Positions 1 to 7,932 of a DNA stretch of 16,791 nt are shown here, one piece after another. Each line of letters begins with the position of its first letter. The first letter of the stretch is position 1. The DNA is from JAMCRM01 sp041685075 (GTDB lineage Bacteria; Acidobacteriota; Terriglobia; Bryobacterales; Bryobacteraceae), in NCBI GenBank assembly GCA_041685075.1, contig JAWLGN010000102.1:1-16791 (forward strand). Direction: 5' to 3'. Position numbers and translations under genes: made by a program. The notes beneath the pieces are model-generated. The model saw only the letters and a list, made by a program, of their open reading frames with translations, did not search any database and was not told where the DNA came from.

Positions 1-277
1 CACCCCGGATGAGATGAGCGGCGGCACCTTCACCATCTCCAACCTGGGGATGTACGGGGTGGAACAGTTCACCGCCATCATCAACCCGCCGGAGAGCGCT
101 ATTCTGGCGCTGGGGGCTGTGCGTGACGAGGTGCGCGCCGTCGGCGGAGTTCCGGTGGTGCGGCCGGTGATGAGCGCTACCCTGGCGGTGGACCATCGCG
201 TGGTGGACGGCGCTCTCGCGGCGCGGTACCTGGCGCGCTTCAAATCCCTGATCGAGCAACCGGAGGGCCTGGCATGA
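1..277 (+). CDS. 2-oxo acid dehydrogenase complex E2 (dihydrolipoamide acyltransferase), C-terminal end, 5' partial
   Basis: The 5' end lies outside the window; the first complete codon starts at base 2. The visible 91 residues are the end of the E2 acyltransferase catalytic domain, which moves an acyl group from lipoamide to CoA in pyruvate-, acetoin- or branched-chain-type dehydrogenase complexes. Diagnostic segments are GGTFTISNLGMYGVEQF, the INPPESAILALG stretch, and the active-site motif DHRVVDG with its catalytic His and Asp near the end. The lipoyl and E1/E3-binding domains, which would reveal the complex type, are upstream of the window. The stop codon overlaps the next gene's start as ATGA, so it is the first visible member of a coupled operon. 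Family assignment is secure; the substrate (pyruvate, acetoin or other 2-oxo acid) is not determinable here. Confidence 0.93.
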   Translation, partial: TPDEMSGGTFTISNLGMYGVEQFTAIINPPESAILALGAVRDEVRAVGGVPVVRPVMSATLAVDHRVVDGALAARYLARFKSLIEQPEGLA

Positions 278-1407
278 AACGCGCAATCCACATCGGCCTG
301 ATCGGCCACAAGTTTATGGGCAAGGCGCACAGCCACGCGCTGCGCGACCTGGCCATGTTCTTCGACCCCGGCGTGCAGCCCGTCATGCAGACCCTGTGCG
401 GCCTGGGGGACGATCTGGAGGAGACCGCCCGGCGTTACGGCTGGCTGTCCACCACCTCGCGCTGGCAGGACGTGGTGGCGGACCCCGCCATCGACGCCGT
501 CTCCATCCTCACGCCCGGCCGCCTGCATTGCGAGATGGCGCTGGCGGCGGCGGCCAACGGCAAGCACATCCTGTGCGAGAAGCCCCTGGCGCTCGATGCC
601 GCCGAGGCTGCCCGGATGTACGCCGCCGCGGAGGCCGCCGGCATCCGCCACATGGTGAACTTCAACTACCGGCGCGTGCCCGCCGTGGCGCTGGCCCGGC
701 AGTGGATCGAAGAGGGCCGCCTGGGCCGCATCTTCCACATCCGCTGCTCCTACCAGCAGGACTGGCCGCTCGATCCCGAGACGCCCTTCGTGTGGCGCTT
801 CGATAAGAGCGTTGCCGGCGCCGGATCGATGGCCGATAAGGGATCGCACGTGGTGGACCTGGCGCGGTACCTGGTGGGCGAGTTCGCCGAAGTGGCGGCC
901 GCCACCGAAATCTTCGTCAAGCAGCGCAAGGAAGACGGCGTGCAGCGCGAGGTGACCACAGACGACGCGGCGGTCTTTACCGCGCGCTTCCATAACGGTG
1001 CGCTGGGGCTGTTCCTCACTTCCCGCATGGCCGCAGGGCACAAGAACCGCCTGGCCGTAGAGGTGAACGGCAGCAAGGGCAGCCTGCGGTGGGACCTCGA
1101 GCGCCTCAACGAGCTGGAGGTCTACACGGCCGGAGATGGCAGCGCCGCCGGCTTCCGGAACGTGATGGTGACGGAGGCGTCCCATCCCTACGCCGGCGCC
1201 TGGTGGCCGCCGGGACACGTGCTCGGGTGGGAGCACACCTTCGTCCACCAGTATTACGAGTTCTTGAAGAGCATTGCGGAACAGCGGCAGCCCGCGCCGT
1301 CGTTCCTGGACGGGCTGCGCAATCACGAGGTGCTGGACGCCGTGGCGCAGGCAGCGGTGGAGAAGCGCTGGATTGAAGTACCGCGGGCCAGGGGAGCCGA
1401 AGCATGA
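274..1407 (+). CDS. Gfo/Idh/MocA family NAD(P)-dependent oxidoreductase
   Basis: A 377-residue sugar- or polyol-type dehydrogenase, probably cytosolic. The N-terminal Rossmann part (about 1-125) begins IGLIGHKFMGKAHSHAL, a glycine-rich nucleotide-binding loop, and contains the family signature CEKPLAL at 101-107 with the conserved Lys at 103. The C-terminal alpha/beta domain carries the conserved DKGSHVVDLARYL segment with His at about 192, the usual catalytic region. Length is normal for the family. The start overlaps the E2 stop by four bases (ATGA) and its own stop overlaps the next gene the same way, so coupled expression is likely. Members oxidise or reduce inositols, glucose derivatives, uronates and many other sugars; neighbours (zinc dehydrogenase, transketolase) favour carbohydrate catabolism. 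No secretion signal is visible, unlike many acidobacterial members. The substrate is unknown. Confidence 0.92.
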   Translation: MKRAIHIGLIGHKFMGKAHSHALRDLAMFFDPGVQPVMQTLCGLGDDLEETARRYGWLSTTSRWQDVVADPAIDAVSILTPGRLHCEMALAAAANGKHILCEKPLALDAAEAARMYAAAEAAGIRHMVNFNYRRVPAVALARQWIEEGRLGRIFHIRCSYQQDWPLDPETPFVWRFDKSVAGAGSMADKGSHVVDLARYLVGEFAEVAAATEIFVKQRKEDGVQREVTTDDAAVFTARFHNGALGLFLTSRMAAGHKNRLAVEVNGSKGSLRWDLERLNELEVYTAGDGSAAGFRNVMVTEASHPYAGAWWPPGHVLGWEHTFVHQYYEFLKSIAEQRQPAPSFLDGLRNHEVLDAVAQAAVEKRWIEVPRARGAEA

Positions 1408-2447
1408 ACATGATGGCGGTGGTGAAGACCGCGCCCGGGGTGGGCAACGTCACCTACATGGAGGTGCCGGAGCCGGAGGTCAAGCCGAACGGCGTGAAGA
1501 TCGAGGTGCGGTACTCGGGCATCTGCGGAACCGATATTCACGTCTACCACGATACGTTCCGCAACTATCCGCCGGTGATTCTGGGACACGAGTTCTCGGG
1601 CGTGGTGGTGGAGACCGGCGCGCAGGTCGAGCGCGTAAAGCCGGGCGACCGGGTTACCGTGCTGCCCTCCTCGGCGGTGGTTTGCGGCGTCTGCGACTAC
1701 TGCCGCCGCGGCTACTACATGTTTTGCAGCGTCCGGCGCGGCATGGGGCACGGCGTCAACGGCAGCTTCACGCGTTACGCCGTGGTGCGCGACGACCAGG
1801 CCTATAAGCTGCCCGACGACGTTTCGTTTGAAGAAGGCGCGGTGGCGGAGCCGTTTGCCAGCGCCGCGCAGGCCATCGAAGACCTCACCGATTTCCACGT
1901 GGGTGATACCGTGCTGCTCTCCGGTCCCGGTCCCATAGGGTTGTTCTGCCTCTCCCTGCTGGTGGCGCACAACTGCAAAGTGATCGTGGCGGGAGCGGAC
2001 GATTGCGCGCGGCTCGAGATCGCCCGCTCGATGGGCGCCGACGTGGTTGTGGACGTTACCCAGGAGGATCTCGCCGAGGTAGTGCGCCGCGAAACCGACG
2101 GCCGCGGCGCGGATGCGGTGGTCGAGGCTTCCGGCTCGGCCGATTCCGTGCTCGCCTGCCTGGCCGCCGTGCGCCCCCTCGGCAGGTTCGTGCAGGTGGG
2201 GATCGTGGGAAGCTCCGTGACCCTGCCCTACGATCAGTTCCTGTTCAAGCAGATCCGCTTTTTCGGCTCCGTGGGGCATTCGCTGAAGACCTGGTCGCGG
2301 GTGATGCACATTCTCGAACAGCGCAAGCTGGATGTCGCGCGCGTGATCAGCCACAAGCTGCCTATCTCGCGCTGGCGCGAGGCCTTCGACCTGTGCGAGA
2401 GCAAGCGGGGAGTAAAGGTGCTGCTGCACTATGACGGGCTGGAATAG
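1404..2447 (+). CDS. Zinc-dependent medium-chain alcohol/polyol dehydrogenase
   Basis: A 347-residue medium-chain dehydrogenase of the sorbitol/threonine/butanediol dehydrogenase type. Catalytic zinc ligands are visible as CGTDIH (Cys41), GHEF (His62, Glu63) and the AEPF segment around Glu149. The structural zinc lobe is complete: CGVCDYCRRGYYMFC supplies Cys94, 97, 100 and 108 with normal spacing. The Rossmann loop is SGPGPIGL at about 173-180, and a later Asp/Glu-rich strand precedes RSMGADVVVDV. Members oxidise a secondary hydroxyl to a ketone with NAD(P). It begins in an ATGA overlap with the MocA-type gene and its end overlaps the transketolase gene by 17 bases. A product keto-sugar would be a sensible donor for the adjacent transketolase, but this is inference; sorbitol-, xylitol-, threonine- or ribitol-type specificity cannot be separated by eye. 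Confidence 0.93.
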   Translation: MNMMAVVKTAPGVGNVTYMEVPEPEVKPNGVKIEVRYSGICGTDIHVYHDTFRNYPPVILGHEFSGVVVETGAQVERVKPGDRVTVLPSSAVVCGVCDYCRRGYYMFCSVRRGMGHGVNGSFTRYAVVRDDQAYKLPDDVSFEEGAVAEPFASAAQAIEDLTDFHVGDTVLLSGPGPIGLFCLSLLVAHNCKVIVAGADDCARLEIARSMGADVVVDVTQEDLAEVVRRETDGRGADAVVEASGSADSVLACLAAVRPLGRFVQVGIVGSSVTLPYDQFLFKQIRFFGSVGHSLKTWSRVMHILEQRKLDVARVISHKLPISRWREAFDLCESKRGVKVLLHYDGLE

Positions 2448-3273
2448 CGAAACCGCGGCGCGGCTCCAGGACCTGGCGCGCGAGCTGCGCTGCGACATCA
2501 TCCGGATGATCACGGAGGCGGGATCGGGGCATCCCGGCGGGTCGCTCTCGGCCATCGACATCGTCACCTATCTCTACTTCCATCTCATGCGCGTGGACCC
2601 GGCCAACCCCGGCTGGGAAGACCGCGACCGCTTCGTGCTCTCCAAGGGCCACTGCTCGCCGGCGCCCTATGCCGCGCTGGCGCGGCGCGGCTACTTCCCG
2701 CGCGAGGTGCTGTGGACCCTGCGGGACGTGGGCAGCCCCCTGCAAGGCCATCCGGACATGCGTAAAACCCCGGGCATCGATATGACCACCGGCTCGCTCG
2801 GGCAGGGCTTCTCCGCCGCTACCGGCATCGCCCTGGGAGGCAAGTGTCAGGGCAAAGATTTCCGGGTCTACTGCATGCTGGGTGACGGCGAAGTGCAGGA
2901 AGGCGTAGTGTGGGAAGCCGCCATGGCGGCGGCGCACTACCGGCTCGATAACCTGGTTGCCGTGGTGGACAACAACAAGCTCCAGACCGACGGCGCGACC
3001 GCCGAAATCATCGGCATCGAGCCCCTCGAAGAGAAGTTCCGCGCCTTCGGCTGGGAGGCGCGGCGCATCGACGGCCACGATTTCAACGCCATCCACGAAG
3101 CCTTCGCATGGGCCCAGGAGCGCGCCGGCAAACCTCACGCCATCGTGGCCGATACGGTGAAAGGCAAAGGCATTCGCGAAATGGAAGGCGATCATCGCTG
3201 GCACGGGCTGCCGCCCACCCGCGAGCAGGCGGAGCGTTTCCTGAAGGAACTCGGGGAGGAGGTGGCGGTATGA
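2431..3273 (+). CDS. Transketolase, N-terminal (thiamine diphosphate-binding) subunit
   Basis: A 280-residue protein matching the N-terminal half of a split transketolase. Seen motifs are GSGHPGGSLS (His34), SKGHCSPAPYAAL (His74), GSLGQGFS at about 121-128, and the thiamine diphosphate/metal motif that starts GDGEVQEG at 151 and ends in the Asn pair at 181-182 before KLQTDG. Transketolases transfer two-carbon ketol units between sugar phosphates. The split form needs the partner encoded immediately downstream; the two genes overlap as ATGA. The chosen ATG lies 17 bases inside the dehydrogenase gene and leaves a normal short N-terminal helix before the first His motif. In split-transketolase operons with sugar dehydrogenases the pair often serves a dedicated catabolic pathway rather than the central pentose phosphate route; here that is an inference from context. 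Confidence 0.94.
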   Translation: MTGWNSETAARLQDLARELRCDIIRMITEAGSGHPGGSLSAIDIVTYLYFHLMRVDPANPGWEDRDRFVLSKGHCSPAPYAALARRGYFPREVLWTLRDVGSPLQGHPDMRKTPGIDMTTGSLGQGFSAATGIALGGKCQGKDFRVYCMLGDGEVQEGVVWEAAMAAAHYRLDNLVAVVDNNKLQTDGATAEIIGIEPLEEKFRAFGWEARRIDGHDFNAIHEAFAWAQERAGKPHAIVADTVKGKGIREMEGDHRWHGLPPTREQAERFLKELGEEVAV

Positions 3274-4262
3274 AGCCCGAACCAACGCGCGTGGTCTACG
3301 GCCGCACCCTGGTGGAACTCGGGGAGCGCAATCCACGGCTGGTGGTGCTGGAGGCCGACATCGCCAAGTCCACCAATACCTTCCAGTTCCAGAAGCGCTT
3401 CCCGGAGCGCTTCTTCCAGGCGGGGGTGGCGGAGTTGAACATGGTCTGCATGGCGGCGGGCATGGCCACCACGGGGCTGCTGCCGTTCTGCAGCACCTTC
3501 GCGGTCTTCGCCAGTATGCGGGCCTGCGAGGGCGTCCGTACCTCCATCTGTTACCCGCGGCTGAACGTGAAGATTGTGGCCACCAATGGGGGCGTCGAGA
3601 TCTGCGGCGACGGCGTGACGCACCAGGCGGTGGAGGACATCGCCATCACGCGCTCGTTCGCCAACATCGCGGTGCTGGCGCCCTCGGACCCCGTCACCAC
3701 CCGCAACGCTACACTCGCGATTGCGGAGTACGACGGCCCCGTCTACATGCGGCTGGGGCGGCAGACGGCCGCGGTACTTCATCCGGACAATCAGGCGTTC
3801 GAGATCGGCAGCATGATCCGGCTGCGCCGCGGCGACGATCTTGCCATCGTGGCCTGCGGGAACATGGTGGAGCAGGCCCTGGTGGCCGCAGCCGAGCTGG
3901 ATAAAGAAGGCATCCGCGCCCGCGTGCTGGACTGCCACACCATCAAGCCCATCGACAGGGAGGCGCTGCGCGCGGCGGCGCGCGAAACCCGCGGCATCGT
4001 CACCGCCGAGGACCACAACGTGGTGGGCGGCCTGGGCGGCGCGGTCTGCGAGGCGGTGGCCGAGGAGTGCCCCACCATCGTGCGGCGCGTGGGGCTCCAG
4101 GACAGATTCGCCAGCTCGGGACGCGATTACCGCAAGCTGCTGGCGCAGTACCACATCGATGCCCCGGCGATCATTGCGGCCGCGCGGGACGTTCTGGCGA
4201 CATCGCGGAGCCATGCGGCGGATCGCGCGGAGCCTGCTGGCGCCGGCCATGTCTGCCGTTAA
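3270..4262 (+). CDS. Transketolase, C-terminal (pyrimidine-binding) subunit
   Basis: A 330-residue partner of the preceding subunit. The pyrimidine domain (about 1-170) contains GVAELNM with Glu55 as the predicted catalytic Glu that protonates the cofactor, followed by LLPFCSTFAVF. The transketolase C-terminal domain follows, with the IVACGNMVEQALVAAAEL and EDHNVVGGLGGAV segments. The frame is open further upstream to 3108, but the start at 3270 is preferred: it has a strong GGAGGAGG ribosome binding site just before it, makes an ATGA overlap with the N-terminal subunit, and begins at the family's usual N-terminus (MKPEPTRVVYGRTL). The last roughly 20 residues look low-complexity and unconserved. 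A stem-loop overlaps the stop codon. This is the last gene of the tightly overlapping group, with an 81-base gap before the TonB-dependent receptor. Confidence 0.94.
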   Translation: MKPEPTRVVYGRTLVELGERNPRLVVLEADIAKSTNTFQFQKRFPERFFQAGVAELNMVCMAAGMATTGLLPFCSTFAVFASMRACEGVRTSICYPRLNVKIVATNGGVEICGDGVTHQAVEDIAITRSFANIAVLAPSDPVTTRNATLAIAEYDGPVYMRLGRQTAAVLHPDNQAFEIGSMIRLRRGDDLAIVACGNMVEQALVAAAELDKEGIRARVLDCHTIKPIDREALRAAARETRGIVTAEDHNVVGGLGGAVCEAVAEECPTIVRRVGLQDRFASSGRDYRKLLAQYHIDAPAIIAAARDVLATSRSHAADRAEPAGAGHVCR

Positions 4263-4280
4263 ATCGCGGGCTTAACGGTA
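4254..4280 (+). terminator. Stem-loop overlapping the transketolase stop codon (possible weak terminator or processing site)
   Basis: CCGTTAA at 4256-4262 is a perfect reverse complement of TTAACGG at 4272-4278, with a 9-base loop; a G-T and a T-A pair extend the stem to 4254 and 4280. The left arm contains the TAA stop codon at 4260-4262. The bases that follow are only mildly T-rich and there is no uninterrupted T run, so classical intrinsic termination is uncertain. It could instead stabilise the mRNA 3' end or allow partial read-through into the receptor gene. Confidence 0.4.
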
Positions 4281-4309
4281 AGTTACTTCTGCTCTCCCAA
4301 CGCTTCGGG

Positions 4310-4334
4310 TATACAGAGGTGGTCTCGTTCGGAG
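4310..4334 (+). promoter_or_regulatory. Candidate -10 and Shine-Dalgarno of the TonB-dependent receptor gene
   Basis: TATACA at 4310-4315 resembles a -10 box and would place a transcript start near 4322. No convincing -35 is seen at 17-18 bases upstream, so the promoter call is weak. GGAG at 4331-4334 lies nine bases before the ATG at 4344 and is a credible ribosome binding site. The presence of a gap and separate signals suggests that the receptor can be expressed independently of the upstream operon. Confidence 0.3.
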
Positions 4335-4343
4335 TCACCCACT

Positions 4344-7300
4344 ATGAGAAGCGTTTGCCTGTTCATCGCAACTTTACTCATCTCTCCCCTGCTGTGTTTG
4401 GCGCAGAGTGGACGTGGCGGCATCACGGGATTGATCACCGACCAGAGCGGTGCCGTCATGCCGGGAGTGAAACTGGAGATTACCAACACGGCCACTGGTG
4501 TACGGCAGGAAACCACCAGCAGTAGCGCCGGTCTCTACTTCTTTACCGCGCTGGTCCCCGGGACGTATCACGTCTCGGCCGGCTTCGCGGGGTTCCAGAA
4601 GACGGTCCGGGAGAGCGTGCAGGTGGAGACGGATCGTGTTACAGAGGTCAATTTACAAATGTCACCCGGCGAGGTCACTGAATCCGTGACCGTCATCGGC
4701 GATCCCGTTCTCACCAACACGACGAATTCGACGATTGGGCAACTCATCACCACCAAGACGCTCGAGAACATGCCGATGAACGGCCGCAACGTCTACCTCC
4801 TGGTACAGCTCACGCCTGGCGTGGTGCCGATCAACGGATCGCTCCACCAGACGGGTGCGGTGCAGCGGCCCGGCGTGGAGGTTTCGGCCTTCCGCATCAA
4901 CGGGCAGCAGGCGGGGTCGGTGGCTTACATGCTGGACGGCAGCCCCCTGACGGTGATGGGCTACGGCGCGGGCGCCACGTCGCCGGCTTTCACTCCGGCT
5001 CTGGATGCGGTGCAGGAATACCGCATGGAGAACAGCAACCTGCAGGCGTCCGTGAACAGTCCGGGAACCGGGATCATCAGCGTCGTGAGCAAATCGGGCA
5101 CGGACCAGTTCCACGGCAGTGGGTTCTACTATGCCCGGCCCAACGCCATGGCGGCGAATGATCCGTTCAACAAGGCCTCGCAGGCGCGCGCGGGCCTGGA
5201 GAACAAGCCGCCGGACTTTCACCGCTACCAGTTCGGCGGCAGCATCGGCGGGCCGATCAAGCGCGGCAAGCTGTTCTTTTTCGGAGATTACGAACGCACC
5301 GAGACGCGCACGCTGGGCACCGCGACCCTGACGGTTCCCACCGCCGCCGAGAAGCAGGGGGATTTCTCGGGCATCCCCACCATCTGGAATCCGTTCGATG
5401 TCAATGCCGCCGGGCTCCGGCAACCGTTCCCCGGCAACGTCATCCCGACATCCATGCACGATCCCGTAGCCCTCAACATCCAGAAGCTCATTCCGGACGC
5501 CAACCAGCCAGGCGTGGGCGCCTATCATTCCAACAACTACTTCAAGGCAGCCACCTTCCCGAACGATTCGCACAAGTTCAACACCCGGCTCGACTCCTAC
5601 ATCGGCGCGAGGCACCAGGTGTTCGGGCGCTATTCGTTTGCGCGCATGGTCACCGGCATCCCGGACTTCTACGGCAACGGCGCGGACCCCAACTGGTACA
5701 GCAGCATCACCCACGGGCAGAACGTACTGCTGGCGCACAACTTCAGCATGAATCCCACCACGCTGCTGCAACTGCGCGCGTCGTTCACCCGGCACGCGGA
5801 AGACCAGCCGCCGCTGGCGCAGGTCGTCCAAGACAACAATATGGCGAAGCTCGGGTTCCCGGAGAGCCTGGCGAGCCAGGCCGTATTGCAGACCATCCCG
5901 CGCATGAACATCAGCGGCATGACCGGTGTGGGCAGCCGTACTTTTTCGACCGGTTTCAAGTTCATCACGTACAACTACGACGCCATCGTTTCGTTGGACA
6001 AGGTCTACGGCCGCCACCGTATGAAAATGGGGTTCGAATACCAGAAGCACTTCGTGAACATGGGCCAGCCGGTGGCGCCGTCCGGCCAGTACAACTTCGA
6101 CACGACCGCGACGAGTTCGCGGACTCGCGCCGGCGACGGGTACGGCTATGCCGGCTTCCTGCTCGGCATGGGCCAGGAGAACACCCCTACCAACAGCTTC
6201 ACCATCGACCCTTTCGTGGCGCAGTCCAACCCGTACTATGGCTTGTACTTCCAGGACAATGTCCGGCTCACTTCGCGGTTGACGATCGACTTCGGCTTGC
6301 GCTGGGAGGTCTTCGTGGGGCGAACGGAGCGGTTCGACCGGCAGACGTACTTCGATCCGGATTTCGCGCAGACCATCAACGGCGTGTCGATGAGGGGCGC
6401 GCTGCGCTTCGTCGAGCCGGGCAAGAGCCCGTTCAAAACGAACATGGCGGATCTGGCGCCTCGCTTTGGCGTCGCATACCGCATCACCGACAGAACGGTG
6501 TTCCACGCGGGCGGCGGCATCTTCTTCGGGCCGAGCATTCAGGCTGTGGCCATCGCCGGCACCAACGCGGACGGCTTTTCCTCGCGCACGCGGTGGAATG
6601 CGACGGAGTTGGACGAGTGGGGCAATACCGTGATGCTGAACCCGTTGCACGACCCGTTCCCGAACGGCTTGACGCCGGTCACCGGAAACCGGCTGGGAAC
6701 CGCGACGCTCATCGGCAGCAATATCGCCACGGTACTGCATTCCCAGCCCACCCAGAGCGCCTATAACTGGAATGCCGGTTTCCAGCACGAGTTGCCGGAT
6801 GCCTGGGTGATTTCGGCGGCCTACGTGGGGAGCCGGGGCCTGCACGGTCTGGCCAACTACGATATGAACCAGTTGCCCATCGAAACCATCGCGCAATACG
6901 GCCCGGCCTTGAACGACACCGTGAGCTACGCCTTCGCACCAGCCATCACGGACCCGACATCCATTTACTACAACCGCACTACGGCGCCCCGGTGGCTGAC
7001 CCTCACGGAGTATCCGCAATATCTCACGGGAAATCCCTCGGGAGGCGTCACCATCAACACGGCGCCGCTCGCGAATTCGTCCTACCACTCCTTGCAGTTG
7101 CGGGTGGAGAAGCGGCTTACCAGGGCCCTCTCGATGCTGGCCTCCTTTACCGGAGGGAAGATCCTGGGCACGGGGACCGGACCGTACGCCTACATCGGCC
7201 AGCACGCGAACTATCAGAACTCGAAAAACAGCAAGCTGGACAAAGCGGTGGACAGTCAGGATGTGAGCCGGTGGTTCTCCCTGGCGGCGTTCTACGATTT

Positions 7301-7814
7301 GCCGGTAGGCCGCGGCCGGGCCGTGAACACCACCGGGCGCCTGGCGAATGCCGCCTTCGGCGGGTGGACGGTGAACGGGGGCCTCTTCTGGAGCACCGGC
7401 GTGCCGTTGCAGGTATCCGGAAGCTGGCCGAACCGCAGTACCTTCTTTGGCCAGCGTCCCGACCTGGTGTGCGACCCAGCCCGGGACGCGCCACGGACGC
7501 CGGAGCGGTGGTTCAATCCGAGCTGCTACGCTGCTCCGGCGAGCCCCTACGTGCTGGGGACGGCACCGCGCACGCTGCCGAATCTGCGCGCCGACGGAGT
7601 GCACAACATCGACTTTTCGCTATTCAAGACGTTCCTGTTGAAAGAAGGGATGAGCGCGCAGTTCCGGGTGGAGGTCTTCAATCTGCTGAATTCGGTGCAG
7701 TACGGGATTCCGAATACCAGTTGGAACCCACGAGACACGTCCACATTCGGGATGGTGACGTCGGCGTCGAGTTCGCCCCGGCAGTTGCAGTTTGCGGTAA
7801 AGTTCAACTTCTGA
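4344..7814 (+). CDS. TonB-dependent receptor, Oar-like, with carboxypeptidase-regulatory-like domain
   Basis: A 1156-residue outer-membrane protein. Residues 1-21 form a signal peptide ending LCLAQ, consistent with signal peptidase I cleavage. About 24-106 is a beta-sandwich carboxypeptidase-regulatory-like domain (GGITGLITDQSGAVMPGV, then GLYFFTALVPGTYHVSAGFAG). A plug domain follows from about 110 to 260, with LENMPMNGRNVYLLVQLTPG and a later ISVVSKSGTDQFHGSGFY stretch. The remainder is a large beta-barrel with many alternating aromatic strands such as YYGLYFQDNVRLTSRLTIDFG, cut here to key residues, and it ends QLQFAVKFNF with the terminal Phe expected for barrel insertion. The size and architecture match the Oar-like receptors expanded in Acidobacteria. 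These take up large or scarce ligands by energised transport; the ligand is unknown. Position just after a sugar-catabolism operon suggests a carbohydrate, but this is inference only. Confidence 0.93.
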   Translation: MRSVCLFIATLLISPLLCLAQSGRGGITGLITDQSGAVMPGVKLEITNTATGVRQETTSSSAGLYFFTALVPGTYHVSAGFAGFQKTVRESVQVETDRVTEVNLQMSPGEVTESVTVIGDPVLTNTTNSTIGQLITTKTLENMPMNGRNVYLLVQLTPGVVPINGSLHQTGAVQRPGVEVSAFRINGQQAGSVAYMLDGSPLTVMGYGAGATSPAFTPALDAVQEYRMENSNLQASVNSPGTGIISVVSKSGTDQFHGSGFYYARPNAMAANDPFNKASQARAGLENKPPDFHRYQFGGSIGGPIKRGKLFFFGDYERTETRTLGTATLTVPTAAEKQGDFSGIPTIWNPFDVNAAGLRQPFPGNVIPTSMHDPVALNIQKLIPDANQPGVGAYHSNNYFKAATFPNDSHKFNTRLDSYIGARHQVFGRYSFARMVTGIPDFYGNGADPNWYSSITHGQNVLLAHNFSMNPTTLLQLRASFTRHAEDQPPLAQVVQDNNMAKLGFPESLASQAVLQTIPRMNISGMTGVGSRTFSTGFKFITYNYDAIVSLDKVYGRHRMKMGFEYQKHFVNMGQPVAPSGQYNFDTTATSSRTRAGDGYGYAGFLLGMGQENTPTNSFTIDPFVAQSNPYYGLYFQDNVRLTSRLTIDFGLRWEVFVGRTERFDRQTYFDPDFAQTINGVSMRGALRFVEPGKSPFKTNMADLAPRFGVAYRITDRTVFHAGGGIFFGPSIQAVAIAGTNADGFSSRTRWNATELDEWGNTVMLNPLHDPFPNGLTPVTGNRLGTATLIGSNIATVLHSQPTQSAYNWNAGFQHELPDAWVISAAYVGSRGLHGLANYDMNQLPIETIAQYGPALNDTVSYAFAPAITDPTSIYYNRTTAPRWLTLTEYPQYLTGNPSGGVTINTAPLANSSYHSLQLRVEKRLTRALSMLASFTGGKILGTGTGPYAYIGQHANYQNSKNSKLDKAVDSQDVSRWFSLAAFYDLPVGRGRAVNTTGRLANAAFGGWTVNGGLFWSTGVPLQVSGSWPNRSTFFGQRPDLVCDPARDAPRTPERWFNPSCYAAPASPYVLGTAPRTLPNLRADGVHNIDFSLFKTFLLKEGMSAQFRVEVFNLLNSVQYGIPNTSWNPRDTSTFGMVTSASSSPRQLQFAVKFNF

Positions 7815-7852
7815 GTTCAAGCTTCCGGGTCCGGGCGGGCCGCGAGTCCGCC

Positions 7853-7891
7853 GCAGCGCACGGCGCTGCCCACCGCAATGCCGTGCGCTGC
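7853..7891 (+). promoter_or_regulatory. Perfect 12-base inverted repeat with 15-base loop
   Basis: GCAGCGCACGGC at 7853-7864 is exactly the reverse complement of GCCGTGCGCTGC at 7880-7891. It begins 39 bases after the receptor stop codon. No T run follows, so it is not a textbook intrinsic terminator, although a strong GC stem after a long gene is compatible with an end-protecting hairpin. It also lies where the -35 region of the next gene would be if GATAAT at 7901-7906 is its -10, so an operator role is possible. Confidence 0.5.
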
Positions 7892-7900
7892 CGGATCGGC

Positions 7901-7922
7901 GATAATGAAGGGTAACGTACCC
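7901..7922 (+). promoter_or_regulatory. Possible -10 box and small palindrome before the DNA-binding-like gene
   Basis: GATAAT at 7901-7906 matches a -10 consensus at five of six positions. Just downstream, GGGTA at 7910-7914 and TACCC at 7918-7922 form a perfect five-base inverted repeat around ACG, ending ten bases before the ATG. No good -35 is seen. The palindrome could be a protein binding site or a minor mRNA hairpin; the evidence is only its symmetry and position. Confidence 0.25.
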
Positions 7923-7932
7923 TGAACAGCCG

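Noticed and set aside
3108..3269. Upstream extension of the transketolase C-terminal subunit
   Set aside because: The extra 54 residues are Arg/Gly-rich and lie inside the N-terminal subunit gene; the start at 3270 has a strong ribosome binding site and the canonical N-terminus.
1323..3336. Two long minus-strand open frames opposite the zinc dehydrogenase and transketolase genes
   Set aside because: His/Ala/Arg-rich translations with no motif, fully covered by recognised genes on the plus strand.
4662..7604. Very long open frame (about 980 codons) on the minus strand opposite the TonB-dependent receptor
   Set aside because: It lies entirely antisense to a clear receptor gene, its translation is Arg/Val/His-rich without recognisable domains, and such shadow frames are expected in GC-rich codon-biased DNA.
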